IMG/VR virus record: IMGVR_UViG_3300017783_000095
Location: 1-34,882 of that record
From: a virus
DNA length: 34,882 nucleotides
Strand: one strand, 5' to 3'
The position numbers and the translations under genes were made by a program. Under the pieces are notes generated by a model. The model had not been told where the DNA came from. It was given only the letters and a program-made list of their open reading frames with translations, and searched no databases. Within the stretch, counting starts at the first letter, position 1. Every line of letters starts with the position of its first letter. Shown here in pieces: positions 9,071 through 15,659 of the stretch.

Positions 9071-9360
9071 AAAGCGCAGCCACAAGATTAAACGAAGCTA
9101 GTGAAGTGACTATTCCTTTACGCAATCTAATAAGCATGATTGCTTTTACTGGCGTGTCTGTCTGGGTTTACTTTGGGTTAGTAGAACGCATTGCTTTTCT
9201 TGAACATAACCTTGAATTAACCATGCAAGAAGTAGAGGAAAATGATAGCTGGATAGATGATTTCCAGCCGCCTCAGTCTGTGCAAAATACTGTCATAAGA
9301 GTTCAACAGCTTGAAATTGAATTAGCTAAATTAAAATTAGCAATGGAGTTAAGCAAATGA
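9067..9360 (+). CDS. Membrane-anchored coiled-coil protein of the lysis cassette
   Basis: 97 residues: a cytoplasmic-type N-terminal segment, one transmembrane helix at about 20-40 (ISMIAFTGVSVWVYFGLV), then a leucine/glutamate-rich coil (residues 45-62) and a second coil (75-97). It overlaps both neighbours by 4 bases (ATGA), so the four lysis genes are translationally coupled. An inner-membrane anchor with a periplasmic coil is the plan of an inner-membrane spanin (Rz-like), but I found no separate Rz1-type lipoprotein reading frame, so the call remains open. Confidence 0.6.
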   Translation: MKSAATRLNEASEVTIPLRNLISMIAFTGVSVWVYFGLVERIAFLEHNLELTMQEVEENDSWIDDFQPPQSVQNTVIRVQQLEIELAKLKLAMELSK

Positions 9361-9701
9361 TTCAACTGTTAGGTGTTGTTGGTAGTTTAGCCCAGACCTT
9401 CCTTGAAGGTAAGGTTGAGAAGGAAAAAGCCAAGTCAGAAATTATGAAAACTGCGGCACAGCATGATAGCAAGTGGGAGCTTATCATGGCTGAGTCTACA
9501 AAAGGCTCTTGGAAAGACGAGATAATTACAATAGCTGTATTAGCCCCGTGTGTAATGAGCTTTATCCCTGGTGCAGAAGGCTTAGTTAAAGAAGGCTTTG
9601 CAAGACTCAATGAGTTGCCCGATTGGTATCAAAACATATTGTACGTTACGATACTGGCTGGTCTGGGGCTGAAAGGTTTAGATAAGTTTAGGAGGAAATA
9701 A
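9357..9701 (+). CDS. Holin, 3-TM gene-transfer-agent type
   Basis: 114 residues resembling the GTA_holin_3TM family (PF11351). An amphipathic N-terminal helix is followed by a charged stretch containing KAKSEIMKTAAQHDSKWEL, then S-W-K-D-E, which typically precedes the membrane part of the family. Hydrophobic segments lie at about 55-72 (IITIAVLAPCVMSFIPG) and 88-104, ending GLDKFRRK. It would make the inner-membrane hole that releases the lysozyme encoded immediately downstream, whose start overlaps this stop by one base. The family is common in alphaproteobacterial phages and gene transfer agents. Confidence 0.75.
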   Translation: MIQLLGVVGSLAQTFLEGKVEKEKAKSEIMKTAAQHDSKWELIMAESTKGSWKDEIITIAVLAPCVMSFIPGAEGLVKEGFARLNELPDWYQNILYVTILAGLGLKGLDKFRRK

Positions 9702-10153
9702 TGGATCTGGAACGATTGCGTAAAGACTTGGAGTTTGATGAAGGCATAAAACACGAAGTCTATCTAGACCATTTAGGATACAAAACGATGGGTGTGGGTC
9801 ATCTTATTAAACAAGGTGAGCCTGAATACGAGCTAGAGGTTGGTGAAGCTGTATCAGAAGAACGTGTTGCTCAGTGTTTTGACCAAGACATCAAGATTGT
9901 TATAGACGATTGTGAAAAGCTGTACTCAAACTTCTTTGGCTTCCAAGAAGAAGTACAGTTAATTATAGCAAACATGATGTTTAACCTTGGTTATCCACGG
10001 CTATCTAAGTTTAAGAAGATGAAAGAAGCAGTGGATAATGAAGATTGGGAAGAAGCTGCTGCCCAGATGCGAGATTCCAAGTGGCATACTCAGGTTCGCA
10101 ATAGAGCAGAACGTTTGTGTATCAGGATGGAGCTTCTCGCTGTGCCTTTCTAG
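9701..10153 (+). CDS. Endolysin, T4-lysozyme type (GH24)
   Basis: A 150-residue muramidase of glycoside hydrolase family 24. The catalytic triad of T4 lysozyme (E11, D20, T26) has clear equivalents E14 (FDEGIKHEVY), D23 (YLDHLGYKT) and T29, followed by the conserved MGVGHLI. Later family segments are also present: NMMFNLGYPRLSKFKKM near 90 and the W-x-T-Q-V-R-N-R-A-E-R-L near 130. There is no signal peptide, so export depends on the holin. It is the last rightward late gene, starting after AGGAGG. Its last 32 bases overlap the convergent gene at 10122. Confidence 0.93.
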   Translation: MDLERLRKDLEFDEGIKHEVYLDHLGYKTMGVGHLIKQGEPEYELEVGEAVSEERVAQCFDQDIKIVIDDCEKLYSNFFGFQEEVQLIIANMMFNLGYPRLSKFKKMKEAVDNEDWEEAAAQMRDSKWHTQVRNRAERLCIRMELLAVPF

Positions 10154-10319
10154 CACGAAACTGCTCTGCCTCTGACAAGCCTAAACTAAAATCACCTCTC
10201 TTGTACGGTATTGCATCATAGTTATCGCATGAATAGAATACATGTGATGTCTGTCTGCTAGGAGCTTTGCCCCAATTATCATAATTATCTGCTTGGGGAT
10301 CATCTACAAAGCCATCCAT
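10122..10319 (-). CDS. Small hypothetical protein at the end of the early block
   Basis: 65 residues on the minus strand, ATG at 10317-10319, with GAGAGGG about 7 bases upstream. It is acidic at its N-terminus (MDGFVDDPQADNYDNWGKAP) and basic at its C-terminus (FRARKAQREAPS), with no known domain. It would be the last gene of the leftward transcript and overlaps the 3' end of the lysozyme gene by 32 bases. Confidence is limited because it is short and separated by 220 bases of hairpin-rich DNA from the next early gene. Confidence 0.5.
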   Translation of the reverse strand: MDGFVDDPQADNYDNWGKAPSRQTSHVFYSCDNYDAIPYKRGDFSLGLSEAEQFRARKAQREAPS

Positions 10320-10361
10320 GTGAATACCCTCTCTTTCTTTAGTTGTTTATTGTATAGACTC

Positions 10362-10406
10362 ACCACCAGAGAGAGGTGGTTTAATTTCCTCCCTGCCACC
10401 TCTCTC
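10362..10406. other. Two competing hairpins in the convergence region
   Basis: A perfect 11-bp inverted repeat (10369-10379, GAGAGAGGTGG, with 10396-10406) overlaps a second hairpin (ACCACC 10362-10367 with GGTGGT 10375-10380, followed by TTTAATTT). The second could be a weak rightward terminator behind the lysozyme gene, and the first would block it. An attenuator-like switch is possible. The sequence alone cannot tell this from a plain bidirectional terminator. Confidence 0.45.
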
Positions 10407-10418
10407 ACTTTAAGTAGC

Positions 10419-10450
10419 TTGACATAATATGTTTGATTATGGAATATGAT
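10419..10450 (+). promoter_or_regulatory. Promoter-like element ahead of a candidate small RNA
   Basis: A consensus -35 box TTGACA (10419-10424) lies in AT-rich DNA, with TATGAT (5 of 6 to the -10 consensus) at 10445-10450. The 20-base spacer is longer than ideal, so strength is doubtful. No rightward gene follows. The first thing downstream is a hairpin plus T-run terminator at 10482-10518, which would give a transcript of about 60 bases. Confidence 0.4.
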
Positions 10451-10456
10451 TGTAAC

Positions 10457-10518
10457 AGCCCTTAGCGGCAGTTGTGGGGAAAGGGGGCGCTCAGGTATAA
10501 ACTGGCGTCCTCTTTTTT
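10457..10518 (+). ncRNA. Candidate intergenic small RNA with late-gene complementarity
   Basis: A likely transcript between the promoter-like box (10419-10450) and the intrinsic terminator (10482-10518). Its 5' half contains CTTAGCGGCAGTTGTGGGG (10461-10479), which would stay single stranded in the terminated RNA. That segment can pair with 3038-3056 (19 pairs, one G-U), 22228-22246 (19 pairs, three G-U) and 29650-29666 (17 pairs, two G-U), all in sense strands of late genes. It also pairs with 10527-10545 just beyond the terminator (19 pairs, three G-U), which a read-through transcript would use. A 62-nt RNA with a free antisense segment and a terminator stem is the usual plan of a trans-acting small RNA. 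Expression and function are inferred; the complementarities are read directly. Confidence 0.5.
10482..10518 (+). terminator. Rightward intrinsic terminator
   Basis: Nine base pairs AGGGGGCGC (10482-10490) with GCGTCCTCT (10505-10513), two of them G-U, and a 14-base loop that can close further (CAG/CTG). A run of six T (10513-10518) follows at once. The G-U pairs work only in the plus-strand RNA, so it terminates rightward transcription. It also protects the early block from late read-through. Confidence 0.75.
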
Positions 10519-10526
10519 ATGCAAAA

Positions 10527-10545
10527 CCCCACAACTGTTGTTAAG
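10527..10545 (+). repeat. Complement of the small-RNA segment, beyond the terminator
   Basis: CCCCACAACTGTTGTTAAG pairs with 10461-10479 over 19 positions (three G-U), enclosing the terminator in a long hairpin. It differs at few positions from the late-gene sites at 3038, 22228 and 29650. Its last five bases overlap the stop of the leftward DUF2958 gene. Confidence 0.55.
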
Positions 10546-10864
10546 CTGCTATATAGCCTGCTTGTCTGGCTTCTTCGTAGTATTTAATAAGGCTTTTGTC
10601 TGGGCTGAAGTAAAGATCACGCTCAACTCCTAAGCCAAATGGTGGGAACTTGAGTGATTTTAGTTCTGACAGGCTTACACATCCTATCTCTGGTGTACCC
10701 TGACCAATATCACAAAGACCATATAGAGTATCTCCATCTGGATACATTTGCGATATTAGCCAAGTGAACGCCCCACCCCCGAATAGCTTTACTATAGGTT
10801 TTCCTGAGTCTTTGCCATAGGCGGCTTTTAGTTTTTTTTCGTGTTCTTTAGTTATAAGTAACAT
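10541..10864 (-). CDS. DUF2958 family protein
   Basis: 107 residues with the features of DUF2958: the start MLLITKEHEKKLKAAYG, a central WLISQMYPDGDTLYGLCDIG, then SLSELKSL and the hallmark VERDLYF near the C-terminus. The family occurs in plasmids, conjugative elements and phages; its function is not known. ATG at 10862-10864 sits behind a strong ribosome site (AGGAGGGGCAA). It is a late member of the leftward early operon. Confidence 0.75.
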   Translation of the reverse strand: MLLITKEHEKKLKAAYGKDSGKPIVKLFGGGAFTWLISQMYPDGDTLYGLCDIGQGTPEIGCVSLSELKSLKFPPFGLGVERDLYFSPDKSLIKYYEEARQAGYIAA

Positions 10865-10873
10865 TTGCCCCTC

Positions 10874-11206
10874 CTATTGGTGCGTAGTATGCGTGCGTAT
10901 GCCCTGTCCTGATTTAAGCTGGTCAATTATTAGCTTAGATAAAAGAGCAAGTTGTCCAAGAGATAGTGAGTTGTAATAGTCCCACGTTATTTGTGAATAC
11001 AACGTGTCGCCATCATCTTTCATTACAACTGAAAGTGTAAAAGATTCATCTCTGGTTTTAGAAAGCTGAACGACTACAGCCCTGTCAATGCCATCGTTCG
11101 TTATTCCGTCAACCCAGATTTCTGTATCTGTTGAATGAGCTTTTGAGCCTCTTAGATCAGATTCTTTGCATACAAAATTTATGTATTGTTGGTCTGAGAA
11201 GTACAT
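10874..11206 (-). CDS. Hypothetical early protein
   Basis: 110 residues, ATG at 11204-11206 with AAGG seven bases upstream, overlapping the preceding zinc-binding gene by 28 bases. The middle is beta-rich (EIWVDGI, RAVVVQLSKT, FTLSVVMKDDG) and the C-terminal part is helical (SLGQLALLSKLIIDQL). No domain is recognised. Tight packing between clearly phage-type early genes supports it as a real gene. Confidence 0.65.
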   Translation of the reverse strand: MYFSDQQYINFVCKESDLRGSKAHSTDTEIWVDGITNDGIDRAVVVQLSKTRDESFTLSVVMKDDGDTLYSQITWDYYNSLSLGQLALLSKLIIDQLKSGQGIRTHTTHQ

Positions 11207-11394
11207 GATTTTGCCTTGCGTTTGTAATATTCATCCTCATGACAAGTGATGCATATTGTACGGTGGGCGACTGGTTCTATAGAAACGAGGATGCAGGTAA
11301 ACCATTGTACGGTTTTCCCACATACCTCGCACTCTGCTGGTTTCCCAACATTATCTACTTTATGCCGCTTTTTCCGCTTCTGATACCAAGGCAA
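11179..11394 (-). CDS. Small zinc-ribbon protein
   Basis: About 71 residues if the TTG at 11392-11394 is used; there is no ATG or GTG in a better place. Two knuckles, C22-x2-C25 (CEVCGKT) and C48-x2-C51 followed by HED (CITCHED), about 22 residues apart, should bind one zinc ion. The N-terminus is very basic (KRKKRHK), which fits nucleic-acid binding. The first 35 bases overlap the end of the annealing-protein gene. HNH-like or regulator-like roles are possible, but no nuclease motif is complete. Confidence 0.6.
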   Translation of the reverse strand: MPWYQKRKKRHKVDNVGKPAECEVCGKTVQWFTCILVSIEPVAHRTICITCHEDEYYKRKAKSCTSQTNNT

Positions 11395-11968
11395 CTTTCT
11401 TAGCTTTCCATGCTGTCATTACCTTATCTTTATCAGACTTAGGCAATTTGTCATAGACTGTTTTGTTTTTGCGCCAAGCTTCATCAATATCGTTGATTGA
11501 TTTGCACTGCTCGAACTCTTTACTCATCTTGTCGATGTTGAGCTGTGCTTCTTGTTTGACTGTCTCAGTATCCATAACTGGCAGATCTTCTCCTGCGTAT
11601 ATGTTAAGTCCAAGGCCAAAGAAAGCCAATGTCTTAACCAAGCAACGCTGGAGTGCGGTGTTAACCGCAAAACTGTCAGGAAAAGACATAGCCTTGTTCT
11701 TGAAATCAAGCACAGGATAAATCTCTGCATAAGATTCGCCTTCGATAGTAACAATTGTCTTAACATAGGTGTTCCCTTTAGTGTCTCGCATGAAGGGAAG
11801 CGGGTTGTTTTGGTTGTCATGAAATACAACTTTCTCAAATGTTGCACTTGGATAGTGAGATTTAACAAGTGACCAAGCCCATGTCCAAGACAGATAGGTA
11901 AAGTTACCTTTCTTGTCGGTGTGCTGTGAACAGTCAACTGCTGCTAGGGTTTTGAATACATCAGACAT
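11360..11968 (-). CDS. Single-strand annealing protein, Sak/DUF1071 type
   Basis: 202 residues matching the DUF1071 / Sak group of Rad52-like annealing proteins. Visible hallmarks are YLSWTWAWSLVKSHYP near residue 25, the strand pair VKTIVTIEGESYAEIYPVLD, and the signature NTALQRCLVKTLAFFGLGLN followed by IYAGEDLP near 105-130. It anneals complementary single strands made by the exonuclease whose gene overlaps upstream by 8 bases, giving a Red-like recombination pair. ATG at 11966-11968 follows AAGGAGGAACTACCG. The C-terminal ~60 residues are a charged helical tail that may contact SSB. Confidence 0.85.
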   Translation of the reverse strand: MSDVFKTLAAVDCSQHTDKKGNFTYLSWTWAWSLVKSHYPSATFEKVVFHDNQNNPLPFMRDTKGNTYVKTIVTIEGESYAEIYPVLDFKNKAMSFPDSFAVNTALQRCLVKTLAFFGLGLNIYAGEDLPVMDTETVKQEAQLNIDKMSKEFEQCKSINDIDEAWRKNKTVYDKLPKSDKDKVMTAWKAKKVALVSEAEKAA

Positions 11969-12836
11969 TCGGTAGTTCCTCCTTGGGGGTATTTACTCTG
12001 ATTGAAATTGTGCCAGACTTAGCACGGGTAGCTACTAGCTTAGAGCCAGCTGGGTGGTTTCCAGTTAGGTCAAGCGTCATGCGTTTGCAATTGCTAGGCA
12101 TGTAATGACGTATCTCCAACTTGGATGTATCAGCATTTTCTACAGCCTTTTTGGCTTCTGTAATTAACTGTGCATTTAGATTCATTTCAGATTGGAAACG
12201 TTGGTCATAAAACTCAAACCCACTCATATCTAATGTAATCATATCATCATACATAATAGGTGGCAGAGGGTTGTATTCTAGTGGTGGAATATCTGTTTGA
12301 TACCATTCCCAGAATTTCTTGGCATTGTCGATGTAGGCATTTATCCAGTTGTCATCACGCTTGATAAGACGAACCTCCATACGGCAATGTACAGCAAAGA
12401 ACGCAACTAAAAAGCATTGTTTACGTCCACTAGCAACCATGTGGTGCTGACATTGAGGAGCATACATCTCTGATAGCTCATCCATGTCACGAAAGCCAAA
12501 GTGTGCTTTTGCTTCCACAGGGTCATAGTATTTAGTCAGACCGTCAAGTGTAGATCTAATAGGCGCACCAATGTCTGTGTCTGCATGTTTTCCAATGTCT
12601 CTGGATAACAGAGGTATTTCAAAGTCGTTCTCGAACCAATCAAGTATGAATGATTCTAGGTGAGAACCAGCCGCCATGCGTAGCAATGTTCCTTTGTCGA
12701 ACTTGCGTACTTTGTCACCTTTCTTCTCATCAATTAAGTCTTGCCAAGCATCTAGGTCGCCATTGGCAATTGTTGAAGCTTCCGAAGAACCAATGAAGTT
12801 CTTTCTGTCGTTAAGCTGCTGCTGAGTCAGTGCCAT
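11961..12836 (-). CDS. YqaJ/lambda-exonuclease-type recombination nuclease
   Basis: Read from ATG 12834-12836 behind AGGAGGAAAA the protein has 291 residues; the frame is open further upstream but without a ribosome site. It shows the PD-(D/E)XK order of YqaJ nucleases: GSSEAS (16-21), G57-x3-E61, D98 in TLDG, E108-A-K110 and Q128/Q130 in the following helix. It should chew one strand of double-stranded DNA ends to feed the annealing protein encoded next. With no phage polymerase visible, this pair is probably central to making concatemers for packaging. The C-terminal ~60 residues form an extra basic domain (THR/LYS rich) of unknown role. Confidence 0.85.
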   Translation of the reverse strand: MALTQQQLNDRKNFIGSSEASTIANGDLDAWQDLIDEKKGDKVRKFDKGTLLRMAAGSHLESFILDWFENDFEIPLLSRDIGKHADTDIGAPIRSTLDGLTKYYDPVEAKAHFGFRDMDELSEMYAPQCQHHMVASGRKQCFLVAFFAVHCRMEVRLIKRDDNWINAYIDNAKKFWEWYQTDIPPLEYNPLPPIMYDDMITLDMSGFEFYDQRFQSEMNLNAQLITEAKKAVENADTSKLEIRHYMPSNCKRMTLDLTGNHPAGSKLVATRAKSGTISIRVNTPKEELPNV

Positions 12837-13077
12837 CTTTTTCCTCCAATGTGGGAATGTGGTCGTCAATTTTGTAATGTTCTGGTGATAATGAGTAATC
12901 GTGCTGGTTAGCTTGTATCTCATCGTAACAACGTTGTATGAAACGCTGTCGTTGAAATCTTGAGTTGTTTGCAAACTGAGCTACTGTGTCAGTAAAGAAC
13001 GGTACGTCCTGAGAACGTATGTATGGTGCAACCTTAGTCGCTAGCCACACGAAGTGTTGTTGTGTCATTTTGGGCAT
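12811..13077 (-). CDS. Hypothetical early protein
   Basis: 88 residues, ATG at 13075-13077 after GGAGGAATTG. An N-terminal part with TQQHFVWLATKVAPYI and a helical middle (FANNSRFQRQRFIQRCYDEI) lead to an acidic tail. No domain is recognised. It overlaps the exonuclease start by 26 bases and the LexA-like gene by 44, so it sits within the compact leftward operon and could be an exonuclease partner. Confidence 0.65.
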   Translation of the reverse strand: MPKMTQQHFVWLATKVAPYIRSQDVPFFTDTVAQFANNSRFQRQRFIQRCYDEIQANQHDYSLSPEHYKIDDHIPTLEEKDGTDSAAA

Positions 13078-13327
13078 CAATTCCTCCTTTGATTACACCT
13101 ATAACATCCACAAGACAGACATCTATCTTGCGATACATGGGGCTGTTACTATTAGGGTAACAATAGCCCTTGCGGTACTCGTAGAGAGCCATTCTGGACG
13201 GTTCTTTAACAAGTATCACATCATCATCTTTTGGCTTCTGGTCGAGCTGCACCACCACATTACAGCCTTTTGGGAATCCAGATTTGTCCATGGATGATTC
13301 ATGAATTTTTATTTTTACTAAGTTCAT
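13034..13327 (-). CDS. LexA/S24-core-like protein lacking a DNA-binding domain
   Basis: Read from ATG 13325-13327 it has 97 residues. The order of segments follows the S24 (LexA/UmuD/CI) peptidase core: ESSMDKSGFPKGCNVVVQ (Ser12-Met13 at the catalytic serine position), KPKDDDVILVKEP (the P-x-D-G-D-I-V-x-V strand), MALYEYRKG (where the catalytic lysine is expected but Tyr/Glu is found), NSNSPMYRKIDV (the N-P-x-Y-P-x-I segment) and DVIGVIKG. There is no N-terminal helix-turn-helix. The lysine loss suggests a non-cleaving dimerisation or sensing module. It is transcribed divergently from the XRE gene. No good ribosome site is visible, so the start is uncertain. The family call is mine by eye. 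Confidence 0.55.
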   Translation of the reverse strand: MNLVKIKIHESSMDKSGFPKGCNVVVQLDQKPKDDDVILVKEPSRMALYEYRKGYCYPNSNSPMYRKIDVCLVDVIGVIKGGIDAQNDTTTLRVASD

Positions 13328-13412
13328 ATAAATATGGTAACTGAAATTTAATAAAAAATGAATTGTCAATACACATCATATTCATTTATCTTTCACATGA
13401 GGGGTTGATTTG
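13328..13412. promoter_or_regulatory. AT-rich divergent control region
   Basis: About 85 bases, very AT-rich, between the leftward LexA-like gene and the rightward XRE gene. TTGTCA at 13363-13368 with TATCTT 18 bases on (13387-13392) could serve the XRE/RuvC island. On the minus strand TTGACA starts at 13369, but no convincing -10 follows at normal spacing. A regulator gene beside its own divergent promoter usually binds there; I do not see a clean palindrome. Confidence 0.4.
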
Positions 13413-13640
13413 ATGACAGATACTTTCAGCTGCGTGCTGATTTCACAACTGACTAAAAGACGTCACAAACTTGGATTCCCGCAAACACTTGTGGACGATA
13501 AGATTGGAGTTGCACAAGGCCTTGTCGCAAAGTGGGAGACAGGGAATCGTAAGCCAACAGCTTTTAACTTGCATTGTTGGGCTGAAAGCCTTGGATGTAA
13601 GATAAAGTTGGAGGTTGTCGAGGATGATTTGCGGTATTGA
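13413..13640 (+). CDS. XRE-family helix-turn-helix regulator
   Basis: 75 residues from ATG 13413, with GAGGGG about 8 bases upstream. The Cro/CI-type fold is visible: TKRRHKLGFPQTLVDDKIGV then the recognition part QGLVAKWETGNRKP, followed by TAFNLHCWAESLG. It is a minimal DNA-binding domain with no ligand or peptidase domain. It stands opposite to the surrounding early genes, next to the LexA-core-like gene, and overlaps the resolvase gene by 17 bases, so the two are one rightward unit. It probably controls the early/late switch or its own island. Confidence 0.8.
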   Translation: MTDTFSCVLISQLTKRRHKLGFPQTLVDDKIGVAQGLVAKWETGNRKPTAFNLHCWAESLGCKIKLEVVEDDLRY

Positions 13641-14106
13641 TCCAGGTCTAAGTGGCGGTATAGCGTTTATAGAACAGGGTGTAATACATTCTGTAGAACG
13701 TGCGCCTGTCTATAAAATTAAAGAAGGCAAAACTGTGAAGCGATATTTAGATTGTTTCACAATTTTGTGTATGCTTCACAAATATTCACCAAATCATGTG
13801 TATATTGAAAAGCAACAATCAATGCCAGGTCAGGGTGTAAGCTCTACATTTAGAACTGGTTTTGGTTATGGTATATATATTGGGATGCTTGTAGCTACTG
13901 AAATTGATTATACAATTGTAAATCCAAGACAGTGGAAAAAGCATTACGGTTTGTCATCTAATAAAGATGAAAGCAGACAGAAGGCATCCGACATATTTCC
14001 AGATGCCTCCCATCTGTGGCAACAGAAAAACCAAGATGGTTTAGCTGAAGCCGCATTGATAGCTTACTTTGGAGCAAACGGATCCCATGGGTTAGATGAA
14101 ACGTAG
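13624..14106 (+). CDS. RuvC-like Holliday-junction resolvase
   Basis: 160 residues from ATG 13624 behind GGAGGTTGTCGAGG. RNase H-like active-site acidic residues are in order: D6 in CGIDPGLSGG, E62 in HVYIEKQQ, and D138 with E142 in NQDGLAEAALIAYFG. The SMPGQGVSSTFRTGFGYG segment is the usual RuvC-like substrate-binding loop, and PRQWKKHYG is also typical of the phage branch. It should resolve branched replication and recombination products before packaging. It is transcribed opposite to the other recombination genes. Its last 43 bases overlap the 3' end of the convergent ParB-like gene. Confidence 0.85.
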   Translation: MICGIDPGLSGGIAFIEQGVIHSVERAPVYKIKEGKTVKRYLDCFTILCMLHKYSPNHVYIEKQQSMPGQGVSSTFRTGFGYGIYIGMLVATEIDYTIVNPRQWKKHYGLSSNKDESRQKASDIFPDASHLWQQKNQDGLAEAALIAYFGANGSHGLDET

Positions 14107-15659
14107 TCAGCTATTGCTTTAGCTAACGCTTTCTTACCCTCGATGGATTCTGTTTGTCCAAGGTCATTGTGCCAAATGTCTGCTAGTTGTTCTGCTTTGT
14201 ATTTGTTGAGCCACTTGACGTCTGGCTTGAACCAACCAGAGTCAGGCGTGTACCCGATTGCCGTTTGGATTTCCTTGTCGTTGAGAACATAGTGTGGAAT
14301 AGATTTAGCAATGACTGGCGCAATCTGTTCAACGAGGAGATCAATAGAGTTGCCAATGAAGTAATCGACAGTATGCTTGTCAACATCAGTGTAACTTTCA
14401 GCAATAGAGTCTCTAAGATCTTGATAACCGCTAAAACGCTCATGCTCTGAGTACCCTTCTGGTTCATAACTAGAATCAAATTCATTAGCCGTGTCATAAG
14501 CAATGTTTGTGGGTCTAGTCTTTTTAGTTCTTGTGTAAGAGTGATAAGCTGAAGCAACAGACATTGCAAAAAGCACATCATCCTTTTTGTTTGATAATAG
14601 CCAATCCCTTACATGTTTGGCTTTCATGCGTTCATAGGCTGCTTTCTGTGGGTTACTCATATCTTGAGGCGTTAAGTCTGGTTCTTCGCCAGCTTCAATA
14701 GCATCAATCTCTGCTTGAGACTTATCTTTAGGGTCTGTGTATAATTCTACACGCATGTTGTGACGGAAAGTATCATAAGAGAAAGCGACTATTGTTCTGT
14801 CTTTCTCTGCTTTGATTTTATCGTCATCGTTCCAAATCTTATCTAGGTAACGAAAACGAGTATCCTCAAAGGTCATTGAGTCAATAAGAACATGCACTTC
14901 TTTGTAGCCCATGTCACGATACTCTTGAGCTTTGTCGTTTACATGTTGTATTTGCAAGTCTTTGAACAACGCAACGTTTGTAATGAACTGTTCTGAGCCA
15001 AACAAGTCTCCTTCGATATCAAGCTCTGGGTGCTTTGATATATCAAACAACGCTCTGTCTATGCCAATCTTGTCAACAGTCATAGCAATTCTTGCCTGGG
15101 ACATATTGATTTTATCGTCACCAGTAAACTTTTCTAAGAACGAGTTTTGCTGTTCATGTGTGCCAAGAGTAAGTGCTGATGCAACGCCAATGTTGAAGTC
15201 ACAGTTACGGAAACGTTTCTTTGCTACGTTAGATAACTCTGCCAATGCTAGGCGTTGCTCAACCCATTTCTTTGTTTGACCAAACTGTTTAGATATAGAA
15301 TCTAAATCATGTGAGCCTTCAGCACACAAGGCGCTAATAACGTCACATTGATCTAATGGGTGCATATCTTCACGCATCATGTTAGCATGTAGTCCGGCTA
15401 GCTGGTCATCGCTACTAATTTCTACACAGTTTACTTCATGAGTTGATGTTTTTCCGTGTATCTTTTGCAATGCGGCTAGCCGACGATTACCATCGATGAC
15501 TTCATAACCAGTACCGTTCTTCATAACAACGAGGTTGTGCAGTAGCCCCTGCGATTCGATAGAGGCTACTAGCTGTTTCATTTGTGCTGAGTCTGGCTTT
15601 ACTGTACGCACATTATTTTTTGCTGGCTTTAGTTCAGCCAGTGCTAGATTGATCATCAT
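14064..15659 (-). CDS. ParB-like CTPase/DNA-binding protein
   Basis: 531 residues from ATG 15657-15659; GAGGAG lies just upstream, overlapping an in-frame ATG at 15677 that would consume it. The N-terminal ParB domain is clear: residues ~1-12 LALAELKPAKNNVR, QLVASIESQGLLHNLVV, and the nucleotide-binding EVIDGNRRLAAL near 65. A KorB/ParB-type helix-turn-helix follows (SISKQFGQTKKWVEQRLALAEL). The C-terminal ~300 residues are unassigned, helical, ending WDPFAPK. No ParA partner is seen in this genome. Large ParB proteins of this kind occur in alphaproteobacterial plasmids and phages, where they may act in regulation or DNA organisation rather than partition. A plasmid-like state cannot be excluded. 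Confidence 0.8.
   Translation of the reverse strand: MMINLALAELKPAKNNVRTVKPDSAQMKQLVASIESQGLLHNLVVMKNGTGYEVIDGNRRLAALQKIHGKTSTHEVNCVEISSDDQLAGLHANMMREDMHPLDQCDVISALCAEGSHDLDSISKQFGQTKKWVEQRLALAELSNVAKKRFRNCDFNIGVASALTLGTHEQQNSFLEKFTGDDKINMSQARIAMTVDKIGIDRALFDISKHPELDIEGDLFGSEQFITNVALFKDLQIQHVNDKAQEYRDMGYKEVHVLIDSMTFEDTRFRYLDKIWNDDDKIKAEKDRTIVAFSYDTFRHNMRVELYTDPKDKSQAEIDAIEAGEEPDLTPQDMSNPQKAAYERMKAKHVRDWLLSNKKDDVLFAMSVASAYHSYTRTKKTRPTNIAYDTANEFDSSYEPEGYSEHERFSGYQDLRDSIAESYTDVDKHTVDYFIGNSIDLLVEQIAPVIAKSIPHYVLNDKEIQTAIGYTPDSGWFKPDVKWLNKYKAEQLADIWHNDLGQTESIEGKKALAKAIADYVSSNPWDPFAPK

Noticed and set aside
11524-11937. Long minus-strand frame inside the annealing-protein gene
   Set aside because: Out-of-frame shadow of the DUF1071-type gene, low-complexity product, no ribosome site.
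13328-13369. TTG start at 13369 extending the LexA-like protein by 14 residues
   Set aside because: The TTG is part of a minus-strand TTGACA box and has no ribosome site.
14183-14581. Minus-strand frame of 132 codons inside the ParB-like gene
   Set aside because: Leucine/threonine/serine-rich nonsense in another frame of a well-supported gene.
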